Positions 50,583 through 58,934 of a stretch of DNA of 64,000 nt are shown piece by piece; position 1 is the first letter of the stretch, and every line of letters begins with the position of its first letter. This DNA is from Phyllobacterium brassicacearum (lineage in GTDB: Bacteria > Pseudomonadota > Alphaproteobacteria > Rhizobiales > Rhizobiaceae): NCBI RefSeq assembly GCF_003010955.1, contig NZ_PGGO01000015.1:1-64000 (forward strand), in the 5' to 3' direction. The notes beneath the pieces were generated by a model. That model saw nothing but the letters and a program-made list of their open reading frames with translations. It was not told the DNA's origin and ran no database searches. A program made the translations under genes and the position numbers.

Positions 50583-51323
50583 ATGAGCCGTCTCAATAAC
50601 AAAGTCGCTCTCGTCACGGGCGGAAGCCGCGGCATCGGTGCTGCAATCGCACTCAAACTGGCCGAGGACGGCGCAGATGTCGCGATCACCTATTCCAGCG
50701 CAGGTGAGAAGGCAGCAGCCGTCGTAAAGGACATCGAAAAGCTGGGCCGCCGTGCGGTCGCCATCAAGGCGGACAATCTCGACGCCGCCGCCGTTGAGGC
50801 GGCCGTCAATGAGACCCATGCGAAGTTCGGCAGGCTGGACATCCTGGTCAACAGCGCCGGTGTTTTCTCGGTCGATCAGATCGAAACGGCGACGCTCGAC
50901 GAGTTCGACCGCGTCATGTCCATCCACGTCCGGGCTAGCTTCGTCGCATCAAAGGCTGCCGCGTCGCTCATGGGTGCCGGCGGGCGCATCGTTTCGATCG
51001 GCAGCAACCTTGGCGAGCGCGTACCATTTCCCGGCCTCAGCATTTATTCGACCAGCAAGGCAGCGCTTGTCGGCTTGACGAAAGCCCTGGCGCGCGACCT
51101 CGGAACGAAGGAGATCACCGTCAATATCGTCCAGCCCGGCTCAACCGACACGGACATGAATCCCGCCAATGGCAACCACGCCGATGCCCAGCGCGCGCTG
51201 ATGGCGATTCCGCGTTTCGGCCAGGCGAAGGATATCGCCGGGCTCGTCACATTCCTTGCCGGCGAGGAAGGCCGCTTCATTACCGGCTCGGCATTCACCA
51301 TTGATGGCGGCACTAATATTTGA
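50583..51323 (+). CDS. Short-chain dehydrogenase/reductase
   Basis: A 246-residue classical SDR: cofactor motif TGGSRGIGAAIA, NSAG, catalytic Ser region VSIGSN and YSTSK (Tyr and Lys). The residues after strand 2 (TYSSAGEKA) suggest NADP preference. The substrate is unknown. The start at 50583 has an AAAGGAA site. It is under the presumed control of the divergent TetR gene, an arrangement often linked to detoxification of small carbonyl compounds; that link is inference. Confidence 0.93.
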   Translation: MSRLNNKVALVTGGSRGIGAAIALKLAEDGADVAITYSSAGEKAAAVVKDIEKLGRRAVAIKADNLDAAAVEAAVNETHAKFGRLDILVNSAGVFSVDQIETATLDEFDRVMSIHVRASFVASKAAASLMGAGGRIVSIGSNLGERVPFPGLSIYSTSKAALVGLTKALARDLGTKEITVNIVQPGSTDTDMNPANGNHADAQRALMAIPRFGQAKDIAGLVTFLAGEEGRFITGSAFTIDGGTNI

Positions 51324-51349
51324 CAGCCGTCGACTTACGGGTGTGGTCT

Positions 51350-51501
51350 CAGAGGCCGTTTAAGAATTCAGCCAGCCTGACGAGGCAGATGGTGTGGTTT
51401 TCGAGAACCGGCGCGCAGTGGACGTTTTGGTCCATGAGCACCGGAAGCACAGAAAACTGCATCAGATGCCCGTCAGGGTGAATTTATCAAACGGTCTCTT
51501 A
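51350..51501. repeat. Stem-loop repeat family 1, copy E
   Basis: About 152 bp between the convergent SDR and DUF983 genes. Outer ends pair (AGAGGCCGTTT with AAACGGTCTCT; CCTGACG with CGTCAGG), the middle stem includes TGGTTTTC/GAAAAC, and the tip hairpin is TGGAC/GTCCA. The DUF983 stop codon (51499-51501) is inside the right end. Closest to copy C. Confidence 0.88.
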
Positions 51502-51888
51502 TACGTCGCCCTTGCGCACGAGCCTGCCCTCTTCCGCCTTGTGGAAAAATTGCGAGCAGACCAGCCAGCCTTTCAGCGGCCGCAACAGGATGAGGCTACC
51601 GAACAATGTCAGCGGCAGCGTCGTGATGAGATGGACCCAGATCGACACTTCAAAGGTCGTCTGCAGCCAGAGCGCGAAGATCATGGCGGGCACCGCGACG
51701 ATGGTCATGGCAAAGAATGCCGGGCCGTCAGCCGGATCGGCAAAGGAATAGTCAAGCCCGCACACCTCGCAGGACGGCGCCAGTTTCAGGAAACCGTTGA
51801 ACAGATGCCCCTGCTGGCACTGTGGACAGCGCCCGAGAATGCCGGTCTTCATCGGATTTTCGGTCGCATGATAATGAACGTGTGACAT
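51499..51888 (-). CDS. DUF983 family zinc-ribbon membrane protein
   Basis: A 129-residue protein with a double CxxC zinc ribbon (GRCPQCQQGHLFNGFLKLAPSCEVCGLDY) followed by two membrane helices (about residues 55-75 and 80-102), the DUF983 layout. The function of the family is not established. A GGCTGGAG site precedes the ATG. It is divergent from the MocR-type regulator and could be one of its targets. Confidence 0.9.
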   Translation of the reverse strand: MSHVHYHATENPMKTGILGRCPQCQQGHLFNGFLKLAPSCEVCGLDYSFADPADGPAFFAMTIVAVPAMIFALWLQTTFEVSIWVHLITTLPLTLFGSLILLRPLKGWLVCSQFFHKAEEGRLVRKGDV

Positions 51889-51934
51889 GGCTCCAGCCTT
51901 TCATCGCGGATCCGCTTGCTGGCGTCATCTTGGT

Positions 51935-51980
51935 CCATACAATTCGGATCTTCTCTGGCCGCTATATATTCCTTGTATGG
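51935..51980. promoter_or_regulatory. Distal pair of CCATACAA/TTGTATGG sites
   Basis: CCATACAA at 51935-51942 and TTGTATGG at 51973-51980 are inverted copies of the same 8-mer that forms the palindrome at 52047. A TATAAT lies just past the second site (51983-51988). They probably bind the adjacent MocR-type regulator and may affect the DUF983 gene. Confidence 0.45.
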
Positions 51981-52042
51981 ACTATAATAAAGAGCTTCCC
52001 AACAAATCGCGACAATTTGGCTTGTGTGCGGCTATCTCTTGC

Positions 52043-52071
52043 TATAATTGTATGGGCAATATCCATACAAT
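52043..52071. promoter_or_regulatory. Promoter-operator of the MocR-type gene
   Basis: TATAAT (52043-52048) is immediately followed by the palindrome ATTGTATGG-GCAATAT-CCATACAAT (52047-52071), which ends 9 nt before the start codon. A protein bound here would overlap the transcription start, consistent with autoregulation. Confidence 0.5.
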
Positions 52072-52080
52072 AGGTTCATC

Positions 52081-53466
52081 ATGGCCATCTGGAAACCACG
52101 TATCGAAGCCGCTGCCCGCTACAAGCATCAAGGCATCGCCGATGCGCTGCAGGTCGATATTGCAGCGGGCCTGCTGATAACCGGAGATGCGCTGCCCCCG
52201 CAGCGCGAGATCGCCCGGCAGCTCGGCGTCGATCTGACCACTGTCACCCGCGCCCTCAACGAAGCGCGCCGTCTCGACCTGATCGAGGCGAGAACCGGCT
52301 CGGGTACCTTTGTCAAAGCAGGCCCCAATCAGCCGCAGCCCGCTACACCGCCCGTGACAGTCGAGCTTGATCTGAGCATGAACATCCCGCCGCAACCGGC
52401 CGAGGCCGATCTGCATGGGCGCATGGCAATTGGCATCAGCGCCTTGCTTCGCAATGCCTCCAGCCAGTTTCTGTCTTACCAGGAAACCACCGGCACGGAA
52501 GCAGATCGCCGCGCCGCAGCGCAGTGGCTTTCCCCCCGCTTCGGTGGCCCACCCGCCGTCGACCGGCTGCTTCGCGCTGGAGGCGCGCAAAGCGCCCTCT
52601 TCGCCATCTGCAATCTCGTTGCCGCAGGCGGCAGCATCTGCGCCGGCGCAATGACTTACCCCGGGCTGAAATCAGTTGCGGGCATCCTCAACCTGGCCGT
52701 TCATCCGCTCGTCATGGACGAATTTGGCATCGTCCCCGAGGCCTTCGAAGAATGCTGCCGGCGTCATTCTCCGAGGGCGCTCTATGTCATTCCGTCCATA
52801 GACAATCCGACCACAGCAACCATGCCGCTGACCCGGCGCCAAGAGATTGCCCGTCTGGCAGATCGCTACCGCGTCGCGATCATCGAGGACGATCCCTATG
52901 CCGAGTTGCTCGATCAGCCGTTGCCAGCCATTGCAACGCAGGCGCCGGACATCACCTGGCACATTGCCACCCTGTCCAAATGCGCAACGCCAGCGCTTCG
53001 CATTGCCTATGCCGCATGCCCGTCACCGCTCGATGTCCTGAAACTTGCGTCCAGCCTGCGTGCCAGCAATCCGGGCGCCTCGCCGCTGCTGGCGGCGCTG
53101 GCCACAAACTGGATCGAAGCCGGTACATTGCAACAGATCGCTGGTGCGATCCGGGCCGAAAGCCGTGCACGTCAATCCCTGGCGTCGGCCATTCTGAGAA
53201 ACTGGACCTATGCGGCCGAACCCGCCGGCCACCACCTCTGGCTCAAGCTGCCCCGGCAGTGGCAGGCAGGCGAGTTCGCAGGCCTTGCACGGCGCTCGGG
53301 CCTCGGCATCGTTCCCGCGGAAGTCTTCAGTACCGGCTCCCCGGCAATGGCGGCCGTCCGGGTGTCACTCGGTGCCGCGCCGGATCGGGCAAGGCTTGAA
53401 CAGGGACTGGTCCTGCTCGACCGCCTCCTCAACGAACCGCAGTTCTCGACGGGCCTGATTGTCTAG
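52081..53466 (+). CDS. MocR-type transcriptional regulator (GntR HTH plus aminotransferase domain)
   Basis: A 461-residue fusion. The N-terminal winged helix (KHQGIADALQVDIAAGLLITGDALPPQREIARQLGVDLTTVTRALNEARRLDLIEARTGSGTFV) is GntR-like; the rest is a fold-type I PLP domain with SIDNPTTATMPLTRRQEIA and the PLP lysine in IATLSKCATPALRIAY. Such proteins sense PLP adducts and act as activators or repressors. The ATG at 52081 follows the palindromic sites. The regulated pathway is not evident from the neighbours. Confidence 0.93.
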   Translation: MAIWKPRIEAAARYKHQGIADALQVDIAAGLLITGDALPPQREIARQLGVDLTTVTRALNEARRLDLIEARTGSGTFVKAGPNQPQPATPPVTVELDLSMNIPPQPAEADLHGRMAIGISALLRNASSQFLSYQETTGTEADRRAAAQWLSPRFGGPPAVDRLLRAGGAQSALFAICNLVAAGGSICAGAMTYPGLKSVAGILNLAVHPLVMDEFGIVPEAFEECCRRHSPRALYVIPSIDNPTTATMPLTRRQEIARLADRYRVAIIEDDPYAELLDQPLPAIATQAPDITWHIATLSKCATPALRIAYAACPSPLDVLKLASSLRASNPGASPLLAALATNWIEAGTLQQIAGAIRAESRARQSLASAILRNWTYAAEPAGHHLWLKLPRQWQAGEFAGLARRSGLGIVPAEVFSTGSPAMAAVRVSLGAAPDRARLEQGLVLLDRLLNEPQFSTGLIV

Positions 53467-53487
53467 GATCGATGATCTGGTCCTGCT

Positions 53488-54057
53488 CTAAAACAGGCTT
53501 CCCTGCGCAGTGATCGGATGAAACACCGGACGATTTGCCATGCCTGCGAAAACCCGGTGTTCCAGGTCAAGCAGGAAGCGCTTGCGGCGCTGGCCGCCGC
53601 CATAACCGGTCAGCGAGCCGTCCGCGCCAATGACGCGGTGGCAGGGGATGACGATCGCCACGCGGTTTTGTCCGTTGGCTGCGCCGACCGCACGGCTGGA
53701 GCCCGGATTGCCGATGGCCCGTGCTAGGTCGCCATAGGTACAGGCTTCCCCATAGGGAATGTCCTGCAGTCTTGACCATATCTCCAATTGGAACGGCCTT
53801 CCCGGCACCACCAGCGGCGTTTCGAATTGCGTCAGTTTGCCAGCAAAATAGCCATTCAGCTCGGCTTCGATATGATCGAGAATGGCGTTGCGGCCGGGCT
53901 CGATCGTATAGCCGTAACGCCTTTCCAGCTCTTCGATTTCGGGTGGCAGGGCCGGCCGGTCGTCGAATTCGAGCAAGGACAAGCCGACATCGTTCGCCAT
54001 GGCAACCATCGGGCCGATAGGGGTCTGTATATTCCTGTACTGCAAAAACTTGGTCAC
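53488..54057 (-). CDS. ogt: Methylated-DNA-protein-cysteine methyltransferase (Ogt-like)
   Basis: A 189-residue DNA repair protein that moves the methyl group of O6-methylguanine to its own cysteine. The active site is IVIPCHRVIGADGSLTGYGGG, with the helix-turn-helix YGEACTYGDLARAIG before it. The start chosen is a GTG at 54057 with a CGGAG site; longer readings overlap the deoR-like gene and add non-family residues. No AlkA or Ada domain is attached. It lies 61 nt downstream of the DeoR gene on the same strand. Confidence 0.93.
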   Translation of the reverse strand: MTKFLQYRNIQTPIGPMVAMANDVGLSLLEFDDRPALPPEIEELERRYGYTIEPGRNAILDHIEAELNGYFAGKLTQFETPLVVPGRPFQLEIWSRLQDIPYGEACTYGDLARAIGNPGSSRAVGAANGQNRVAIVIPCHRVIGADGSLTGYGGGQRRKRFLLDLEHRVFAGMANRPVFHPITAQGSLF

Positions 54058-54118
54058 ATCACCGCTCCGAATCGAAGGCGATTTTAGCACCCTGAGAAAT
54101 CGGGCCAATCCAATTCTG

Positions 54119-54886
54119 TCAGGAGTGCTTGGATGCGACAGTGACAGTAGTGCCGGCAGCCCGGAGTGCGTGTAGAATGTCATCCGGCGGCTCCTGGTCC
54201 GTCACCAGTTCACCAATGCCTCCGAAACCGCAGACCTGCACCAATCCGCGCTTGCCGAACTTCGTCGCGTCGGTAATCGCAATGGTCCGGGCACCACGCG
54301 ACAACACGGTGCGGGCGAATTCCGCCTCCTCCAGATCATAGTCGGTGATCCCGCCCGCGGCGTCGATCGCACCCACCGAAATCACAGCGTGAGAAACGCT
54401 GAATCGGCTGACGAAATCATTGGCCGAAACGCCAAAGGCCGCGCCGCTGTCGCTGCGCAACTCGCCGCCGGCCATGAAAACCTTGTTGCCGTTGACGGTG
54501 GCCAATGTGCGGGCGATATCCGATGAATTGGTCACGACCGTGAGATTGCGGTGCTGCAAGAGTTCGCGCGCCAGAAAGCTTGTCGTCGTTCCTGTGTCCA
54601 GCATGATGGATTCCCCATTCTGGATCGTTCGCGCGACAAACTCGGCAATCGTGCGCTTGGCGCCCGCATTCTCACGCATGCGCAGCTCGAACGGCGCTTC
54701 ACCCAGGTATTGCGGTACGCCAACGGCACCGTGCACACGGGTGACGATGCCCGCATCGGTCATTGGCTTGACGTCGCGCCTGATTGTTTCGAGAGAGACC
54801 CCCAGCTTTCGCGCCAGATCTGCAATCGATATCGTTCCTTCGTCCTGCAATAGCCGCGTGATTTCACCACGCCGTTTGGAACTCAT
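54119..54886 (-). CDS. DeoR/GlpR-family transcriptional regulator
   Basis: A 255-residue repressor. N-terminal DeoR helix-turn-helix GEITRLLQDEGTISIADLARKLGVSLETIRRDVKPM is followed by the sugar-phosphate-binding DeoRC domain (ESIMLDTGTTTSFLAREL, TVVTNSSDIARTLA, AITDATKFGKRGLVQV). Such proteins usually bind a phosphorylated intermediate. It is divergent from the choline-kinase-like and flavoprotein genes, so a phosphorylated product of that kinase is a plausible effector (inference). Confidence 0.93.
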   Translation of the reverse strand: MSSKRRGEITRLLQDEGTISIADLARKLGVSLETIRRDVKPMTDAGIVTRVHGAVGVPQYLGEAPFELRMRENAGAKRTIAEFVARTIQNGESIMLDTGTTTSFLARELLQHRNLTVVTNSSDIARTLATVNGNKVFMAGGELRSDSGAAFGVSANDFVSRFSVSHAVISVGAIDAAGGITDYDLEEAEFARTVLSRGARTIAITDATKFGKRGLVQVCGFGGIGELVTDQEPPDDILHALRAAGTTVTVASKHS

Positions 54887-55027
54887 GCCCGAAACCTCAT
54901 CCTGCTACGCTCATATACCAGCAATATCACAGAATTTATCACTGTTCCGACATCAAAACCACAAATTACCACAAAATCCTGTTGACAGCTGGTCGGCGAT
55001 GAGTGAACCTCGCCATGTGGGATTTAG
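54887..55027. other. Intergenic sequence upstream of the deoR-like gene
   Basis: AT-rich near the deoR-like gene, with ATCACAGAATTTATCACTG and ACCACAAATTACCACAAAATCC, which contain repeated TATCAC/ACCACA words that could be regulator sites. I see no gene here. The remaining gap up to 55210 is filled by the inverted-repeat element. Confidence 0.3.
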
Positions 55028-55198
55028 CGTGGTTCGACAGGCTCACCATGAGGGGGGCGTTTCCTTGCAGGTACCCAGATGTCGATGCGAGGATTCTAGA
55101 GTGAAAGTCTTTGCCACAGACGAGTTTCCTGCAGATGGAGAGCCCACAACCCTCTTGATGCAGGCCACCCGCCTCATGGTGAGTCTATCGAACCACGC
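55028..55198. mobile_element. Inverted-repeat (MITE-like) element abutting a start codon
   Basis: 171 bp with 26-bp ends: CGTGGTTCGACAGGCTCACC and ATGAGG on the left match the reverse complement of 55172-55198 except at two positions. No ORF inside is convincing. End sequences of this sort (GGTTCGACARGCTCACCATGAGG-like) recur in many proteobacterial genomes. Its right end is 12 bp from the ATG of the kinase-like gene. Confidence 0.65.
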
Positions 55199-55210
55199 AC
55201 TGGTCCGCCC

Positions 55211-56110
55211 ATGACCCTTTCCGAGTCCACCAAGACAGACATTGCTGCATTGCCACTCTGGCGAGGCAAGATAAAGGTTGCGCTGCTCAAAGGCGGGATC
55301 AGCAACGAAAGCTATGTGGTCGAGGACGACAATCGCAAATATGTCGTTCGCTTCGGCAAGGACTATCCATTTCACCATGTGTTCCGCGATCGGGAGGCGA
55401 TGACCGCACAGGCCGCGTATCGCGCCGGTTTCGCTCCCGAGCTGTTTCATGCCGGTGACGGGGTCATGGTCACAGCCTTCCTTGGCGCACGCACCTATAA
55501 CGCGGACGATGTGCGGGCCAATATACCGCGCATAGCCGAACTGATCCGGAAATTCCACACGACGATGCCCGAACACATCCTGGGACCGGGCTTCATGTTC
55601 TGGGTCTTCCACGTCATCCGTGACTATGCCCGCACTCTGCAGCAGGGCAAAAGCAGAATGGCTTCCCAGCTTGGCAGTTACCTCGCCATCGCTGCCGAAA
55701 TGGAGGCCGTGCAAAGGCCCCTGCCGATCATCTTCAGCCACAATGACCTTTTGCCCGCCAATATACTCGATGACGGCGACCGCCTGTGGCTGATCGACTT
55801 CGAATATGCCGGTTTCTCCACCGCCATGTTCGATCTCGCCGGTCTTGCCTCCAATGCCGGGCTTGATGCCGATGAATCCGACGCCTTGCTGACGGCCTAC
55901 TTCAAAGACCCGCCCGATTTCGAGCTCAAGCGTGCCCACGCCGCCATGCAATGCGCTTCTTTGTTGCGAGAGGCCATGTGGAGCATGGTTTCGGAGCTTT
56001 ACCTCGATGCACCCGGTGTCGATTACGTCGCCTATACGACTGAGAACCTGCAGCGCCTTGACCAGGCCCTTGATCACTACAGAAGTAGCTACGGAAAGAC
56101 GGCCCTATGA
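55211..56110 (+). CDS. Choline/ethanolamine kinase-like phosphotransferase
   Basis: A 299-residue protein of the APH/choline kinase fold. The glycine-rich loop GGISNESYVV, catalytic HNDLLPANIL (Brenner motif) and metal-binding DFEYAG are present. The fold phosphorylates small amino alcohols or antibiotics; choline-like substrates are more likely given the DFEYA motif and the dehydrogenase next door. No Shine-Dalgarno lies before the ATG, because the inverted-repeat element ends 12 bp upstream. It overlaps the next gene by ATGA. Confidence 0.85.
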   Translation: MTLSESTKTDIAALPLWRGKIKVALLKGGISNESYVVEDDNRKYVVRFGKDYPFHHVFRDREAMTAQAAYRAGFAPELFHAGDGVMVTAFLGARTYNADDVRANIPRIAELIRKFHTTMPEHILGPGFMFWVFHVIRDYARTLQQGKSRMASQLGSYLAIAAEMEAVQRPLPIIFSHNDLLPANILDDGDRLWLIDFEYAGFSTAMFDLAGLASNAGLDADESDALLTAYFKDPPDFELKRAHAAMQCASLLREAMWSMVSELYLDAPGVDYVAYTTENLQRLDQALDHYRSSYGKTAL

Positions 56111-58548
56111 CCATTCCATCACAAGCCCAGATCGTCGTGATTGGCGGCGGTATCATTGGCTGCTCAACGGCCTATCATCTTGCCAAGGAACACAAGGCCG
56201 ACGTGGTATTGTTGGAGATGGGGCAATTGACCTCCGGCTCGACATGGCACGCGGCGGGGCTGGTCGGGCAATTGCGTTCCTCCGCGTCGATTACCCGTGT
56301 CCTCAAATATTCCGTCGATCTCTACAAGCGCCTCGATGAGGAAACCGGACTGGCGACCGGCTGGAAAATGACCGGCTGTCTGCGCCTTGCCACCAATCAG
56401 GATCGCTGGACCGAGTTCCGCCGCCTCGCAACCACTGCGGGAAGTTTCGGCATGGAGATGCACCTCCTGTCGCCGCAGGAGGTCAAGGCCATGTTCCCGT
56501 TGATGCGCGTCGATGATCTGGTCGGCGCCAGCTGGCTGCCGACCGACGGGCAGGCCAGTCCATCCGACATCACCCAGTCGCTGGCACGCGGCGCCCGCAT
56601 GCATGGCGCGAAGCTGATCGAGAACATCCGCGTCACGGGATTCGACATGGATGGCGACCGGATCATCAAGGTCAGGACTGACCAAGGCGACATCGCCTGC
56701 GAGAAGGTGGTCAACTGTGCCGGCCAGTGGGCACGGCAGGTCGGTGAGATGGCAGGCATCAATGTGCCGCTGCAGCCGGTCAAGCATCAATACATCATCA
56801 CCGAAAAGATCGATGGGCTGTCATCCAATGCACCGACGATCCGCGATCCCGACCGGCGCACCTATTTCAAGGAAGAAGTCGGCGGTCTGGTCATGGGCGG
56901 TTATGAGCCCAATCCGCAGAGTTGGATGACCGACGACGTACCGAATGATTGGCAGTTCCGCCTGTTCGATGATGATTTCGATCATTTCGAGCAGCATATG
57001 CTTGCGGCGATCGAGCGTATCCCCGCGCTTGAAACCGTTGGCGTCAAGCAGATGATCAACGGCCCGGAGAGCTTCACGCCCGACGGCAATTTCATCCTCG
57101 GTGTCGCGCCGGAATGTTCCAACATGTTCGTCGGGGCCGGTTTCAACGCCTTTGGCATTGCCTCGGGCGGCGGCGCAGGCTGGGTGCTGGCACAATGGGC
57201 CATCGATGGCGAAGCGCCGCTCGACCTCTGGACGGTCGATATCAGGCGCTTCTCCAATCTTCACCGCAACCGCGATTGGGTGCGCGACAGGACCCTCGAA
57301 GCCTATGGGAAGCATTACACCATCGGCTTCCCGCACGAGGAATATACGTCTGGCCGTCCGGCCATCGTCTCACCGCTCTATGAGCGCTTGCAGCAGCATC
57401 GCGCCGTCTTCGGTTCCAAGCTTGGCTGGGAGCGACCGAACTGGTTTGCACCCGAAGGGACGCCTGCGGAAGACGTCTATTCTATGGGCCGACAGAACTG
57501 GTTCGATGCTGTGGGCGCCGAACACCGCCAGGTGCGCGACAAGGTTGGCATCTTCGACCAGTCGTCCTTTGCCAAATTCGAATTGACCGGCAGGGATGCT
57601 GCCACGGCTCTCGACTATATCTGCGCCAATGACGTGTCGAAACCGGCGGGCCGCCTGACCTATACCCAGCTCCTCAATACGCGCGGGGGCATCGAATGCG
57701 ACCTGACCGTTGCACGGCTCTCCGATGAGAGGTTCTACGTCGTCACCGGCACCGGCTTTCGCACTCATGACTTCGCCTGGATCCGGGATCACATCGGCAA
57801 AGACCTGGATGTGAAACTCACCGACGTAACCGAGGACTTCGGTACCCTGTCGCTGATGGGCCCCAAGGCCCGCGAAGTCTTGCGCCAGGTCACCAACACC
57901 GATGTCAGCAACAACGCCTTTCCGTTTGGCCATGTTCGCGAGATCGAAATCGCAGGGAAAACCGTTCGCGCCCTACGTATCACCTATGTCGGCGAACTCG
58001 GCTGGGAGTTGCACGTTCCGATCGCTGCAACCGGCGCTGTCTTTGACGCTCTCATGCAGGCCGGCGCGGAATTCGATATCCGGCCGACCGGCTATCGCGC
58101 TATTGAATCGCTGCGGCTCGAAAAGGGCTACCGCGCCTGGGGTTCCGACATCACTCCAAATGACTCGCCGCTCGAATCCGGACACGGCTGGGCTGTCAAA
58201 CTCGGCAAGAACATCGACTTCATCGGACGCAAGGCGAGCGAGGCCATTCACGCCGTCCCGCTGAAAAAACGCCTCGCCTGTTTCACGATTGCAGACAAGA
58301 GCGTTGTCCTCCTCGGCCGAGAGACGATCCTGCGCAACGGCGAACCGGTCGGTTACCTGACGAGCGGCGGTTATGGCTACACCGTCGATCAACCCATCGG
58401 CTTCGGCTACGTCCGTAATGCCGACCATGTGAGCGACGAATTCCTGGCCAGCGGCAAGTACGAGCTTGTCGTCGCCAATGAACGCTTCGCTGCCAATGTT
58501 CATCTGGAGCCACTTTACGATCCCGGCAATGAACGGGTTAGGGGGTGA
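56107..58548 (+). CDS. Sarcosine/dimethylglycine dehydrogenase-like flavoprotein
   Basis: An 813-residue fusion: FAD-binding DAO domain (IVVIGGGIIGCSTAYHLA at residue ~9; SGSTWHAAGLVG carries the His that holds FAD covalently in relatives), a linker domain, then GcvT and GcvT C-terminal domains (from about residue 430) that bind folate and accept the one-carbon unit. Family members oxidise N-methylglycines. The exact substrate is open. Coupled by ATGA to the kinase-like gene, under the presumed control of the divergent DeoR gene. Confidence 0.9.
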   Translation: MTIPSQAQIVVIGGGIIGCSTAYHLAKEHKADVVLLEMGQLTSGSTWHAAGLVGQLRSSASITRVLKYSVDLYKRLDEETGLATGWKMTGCLRLATNQDRWTEFRRLATTAGSFGMEMHLLSPQEVKAMFPLMRVDDLVGASWLPTDGQASPSDITQSLARGARMHGAKLIENIRVTGFDMDGDRIIKVRTDQGDIACEKVVNCAGQWARQVGEMAGINVPLQPVKHQYIITEKIDGLSSNAPTIRDPDRRTYFKEEVGGLVMGGYEPNPQSWMTDDVPNDWQFRLFDDDFDHFEQHMLAAIERIPALETVGVKQMINGPESFTPDGNFILGVAPECSNMFVGAGFNAFGIASGGGAGWVLAQWAIDGEAPLDLWTVDIRRFSNLHRNRDWVRDRTLEAYGKHYTIGFPHEEYTSGRPAIVSPLYERLQQHRAVFGSKLGWERPNWFAPEGTPAEDVYSMGRQNWFDAVGAEHRQVRDKVGIFDQSSFAKFELTGRDAATALDYICANDVSKPAGRLTYTQLLNTRGGIECDLTVARLSDERFYVVTGTGFRTHDFAWIRDHIGKDLDVKLTDVTEDFGTLSLMGPKAREVLRQVTNTDVSNNAFPFGHVREIEIAGKTVRALRITYVGELGWELHVPIAATGAVFDALMQAGAEFDIRPTGYRAIESLRLEKGYRAWGSDITPNDSPLESGHGWAVKLGKNIDFIGRKASEAIHAVPLKKRLACFTIADKSVVLLGRETILRNGEPVGYLTSGGYGYTVDQPIGFGYVRNADHVSDEFLASGKYELVVANERFAANVHLEPLYDPGNERVRG

Positions 58549-58863
58549 GCCCTGCTGCGACAAAATCGCCCTGACCGCAAGGCATCCAAACGGCGTCGAG
58601 AACTCTCGGACGTGCGAATCTGAATCCGGAACTGTTTTTGGACGAGATGACACGGATCTTGTACAAGAATCATCAAAAGCGGCACAGGAATTCCAGATTC
58701 TGGTACAAGATTCTCAATCTCAGCGGGTATTTAAGGTGCACGAAGTTGTGTTGGTGCCAGCCAATCGCTGGGGGTTGACTTTGCCAGCGGACGGGACCAA
58801 ATGACCCCACGCAGAACGTGCATCTCGCAAGCCCTGCGTAATTTCAACCGGAGTTTATCTCTT
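58549..58863. promoter_or_regulatory. Upstream region of mgtE with two palindromes
   Basis: No gene is seen. Two related palindromes lie at 58655-58671 (GATCTTGTACAAGAATC) and 58696-58713 (GATTCTGGTACAAGATTC), centres 42 bp apart. A TTGACT at 58775-58780 could be a -35 box for a leader transcript running into mgtE; the matching -10 is poor. Confidence 0.4.
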
Positions 58864-58929
58864 ATGCCCAACGACGACAGTCATAGTCGATTGTTTGCGC
58901 CGTCCCTCGGCGATCGTGGCCTGATTTAG
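58864..58929 (+). CDS. 21-codon upstream ORF in the mgtE leader
   Basis: The ORF reads MPNDDSHSRLFAPSLGDRGL then I and a TAG stop, with GGAG (58850-58853) ten nt before its ATG. It ends 55 nt before mgtE. A hairpin (CGCCG/CGGCG, 58898-58912) lies within it. The Pro/Asp-rich N-terminus recalls leader peptides that sense Mg2+ through ribosome instability, but that comparison is inference. Confidence 0.5.
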   Translation: MPNDDSHSRLFAPSLGDRGLI

Positions 58930-58934
58930 AGATC

